Of a DNA stretch of 20,345 bases, positions 20,114-20,345 are shown piece after piece. The notes under the pieces were generated by a model, which searched no databases, was not told where the DNA came from, and worked only from the letters and a program-made list of their open reading frames with translations. Source of the DNA: JBMNPT01 sp050943735 (GTDB taxonomy: Bacteria; Bacillota; Clostridia; Oscillospirales; RGIG577); the NCBI GenBank assembly GCA_050943735.1, contig JBMNPT010000016.1:1-20345 (forward strand), written 5' to 3'. A program made the translations under genes and the position numbers. Position 1 is the first letter of the stretch; every line of letters starts with the position of its first letter.

Positions 20114-20325
20114 ACAGCCTTTTCATATCTCTATATTCCTTCATAAACCTCAATAAATCCCATATTTTCGTACTTTTCCGTTATATAAATCCATGTACTT
20201 ACATATAGTTTCATGGGCATTTGGTGCGGAATTGGTGCGGTCTATGGGAATCGATATTCGGGAAACGGGTTCATCACGACAGATTATTCATTTTGAAAAT
20301 TAGAATCTGTAAGGAGATTACCACT
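20114..20325. other. AT-rich non-coding stretch, likely end of an integrated element
   Basis: No convincing gene is seen. The stretch holds a tandem TTGGTGCGG repeat (20221-20229 and 20232-20240, 11-base period) and an imperfect palindrome with CAGATT/AATCTG ends (20280-20309) before a possible new gene. The composition is much more AT-rich than the operons to the left, as expected for the att-proximal end of a mobile element. Confidence 0.45.
20221..20240. repeat. Tandem 9-base repeat near the presumed element end
   Basis: TTGGTGCGG occurs twice with an 11-base period (one helical turn), about 110 bases from the break in the MKLGIVG gene. The spacing suits two recombinase or accessory-factor monomers bound on the same helix face, for example tyrosine-integrase arm sites. 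This role is inferred. Confidence 0.5.
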
Positions 20326-20345
20326 GTGAACCGATTATTATCTTG
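20326..20345 (+). CDS. Possible start of a gene running off the window
   Basis: GTG at 20326 has AAGGAG (20311-20316) 9 bases upstream and opens a frame of only six codons (VNRLLS) before the window ends. It would be the first gene of the putative inserted element. Nothing can be said about its function. Confidence 0.35.

Overview
The window looks like chromosomal DNA of a strictly anaerobic, low-oxygen-adapted Firmicute of the class Clostridia, possibly Oscillospiraceae-like. The evidence is strong AGGAGG ribosome sites, sigma-A type promoters, Rho-independent terminators, a glycyl-radical enzyme, an [FeFe] hydrogenase, rubrerythrin, a two-gene SUF-like system and PerR. Most genes are fairly GC-rich. 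Both ends (about 1-600 and 20110-20345) are AT-rich and look like accessory or mobile-element DNA. LAYOUT. 1-600: a small minus-strand gene matching only the C-terminus of large serine recombinases, a bidirectional terminator and an iteron-like repeat cluster. 690-1412: tRNA-Ala (minus), then a divergent five-tRNA operon (Val, Asp, Phe, Gly, Cys) with its own promoter, 5' leader hairpin and terminator. 1500-10160: a catabolic locus made of a LacI-type regulator, a glycyl-radical enzyme (GRE), its radical-SAM activase, a TRAP transporter (DctP lipoprotein, DctQ, DctM) and a Gfo/Idh/MocA oxidoreductase. Four copies of one palindrome, consensus AGAAATCGATTKCT, lie at the lacI promoter and in the GRE leader; they are very probably the operators of this regulator. 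10170-11705: an M16 zinc peptidase and a 52-codon small ORF. 11720-12308: the niacin-responsive repressor NiaR. 12350-14112: a SufC-type ATPase and a single SufB/D-type scaffold, i.e. a minimal SMS-type Fe-S assembly pair. 14147-16159: a membrane-anchored, serine-rich protein of unknown function. 16182-19897: a PerR-controlled operon encoding PerR, a group-B-like [FeFe] hydrogenase fused to two rubredoxin domains, and a ferredoxin-rubredoxin-rubrerythrin-rubredoxin fusion. 19940-20345: a promoter and the first seven codons of a gene (MKLGIVG, best matching YchF), broken by a stop exactly where AT-rich DNA begins. HOW THE GENES WORK TOGETHER. The TRAP system probably imports an organic acid or other anion. 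The GRE would then eliminate or cleave it by radical chemistry and the MocA-type dehydrogenase would act on substrate or product; the substrate cannot be read from the sequence. The PerR operon looks like a peroxide-defence electron chain in which hydrogenase, ferredoxin and rubredoxin modules feed a rubrerythrin peroxidase. The domain junctions in both fusion proteins still carry Shine-Dalgarno sequences and in-frame ATG codons, which suggests recent gene fusion or internal translation starts.
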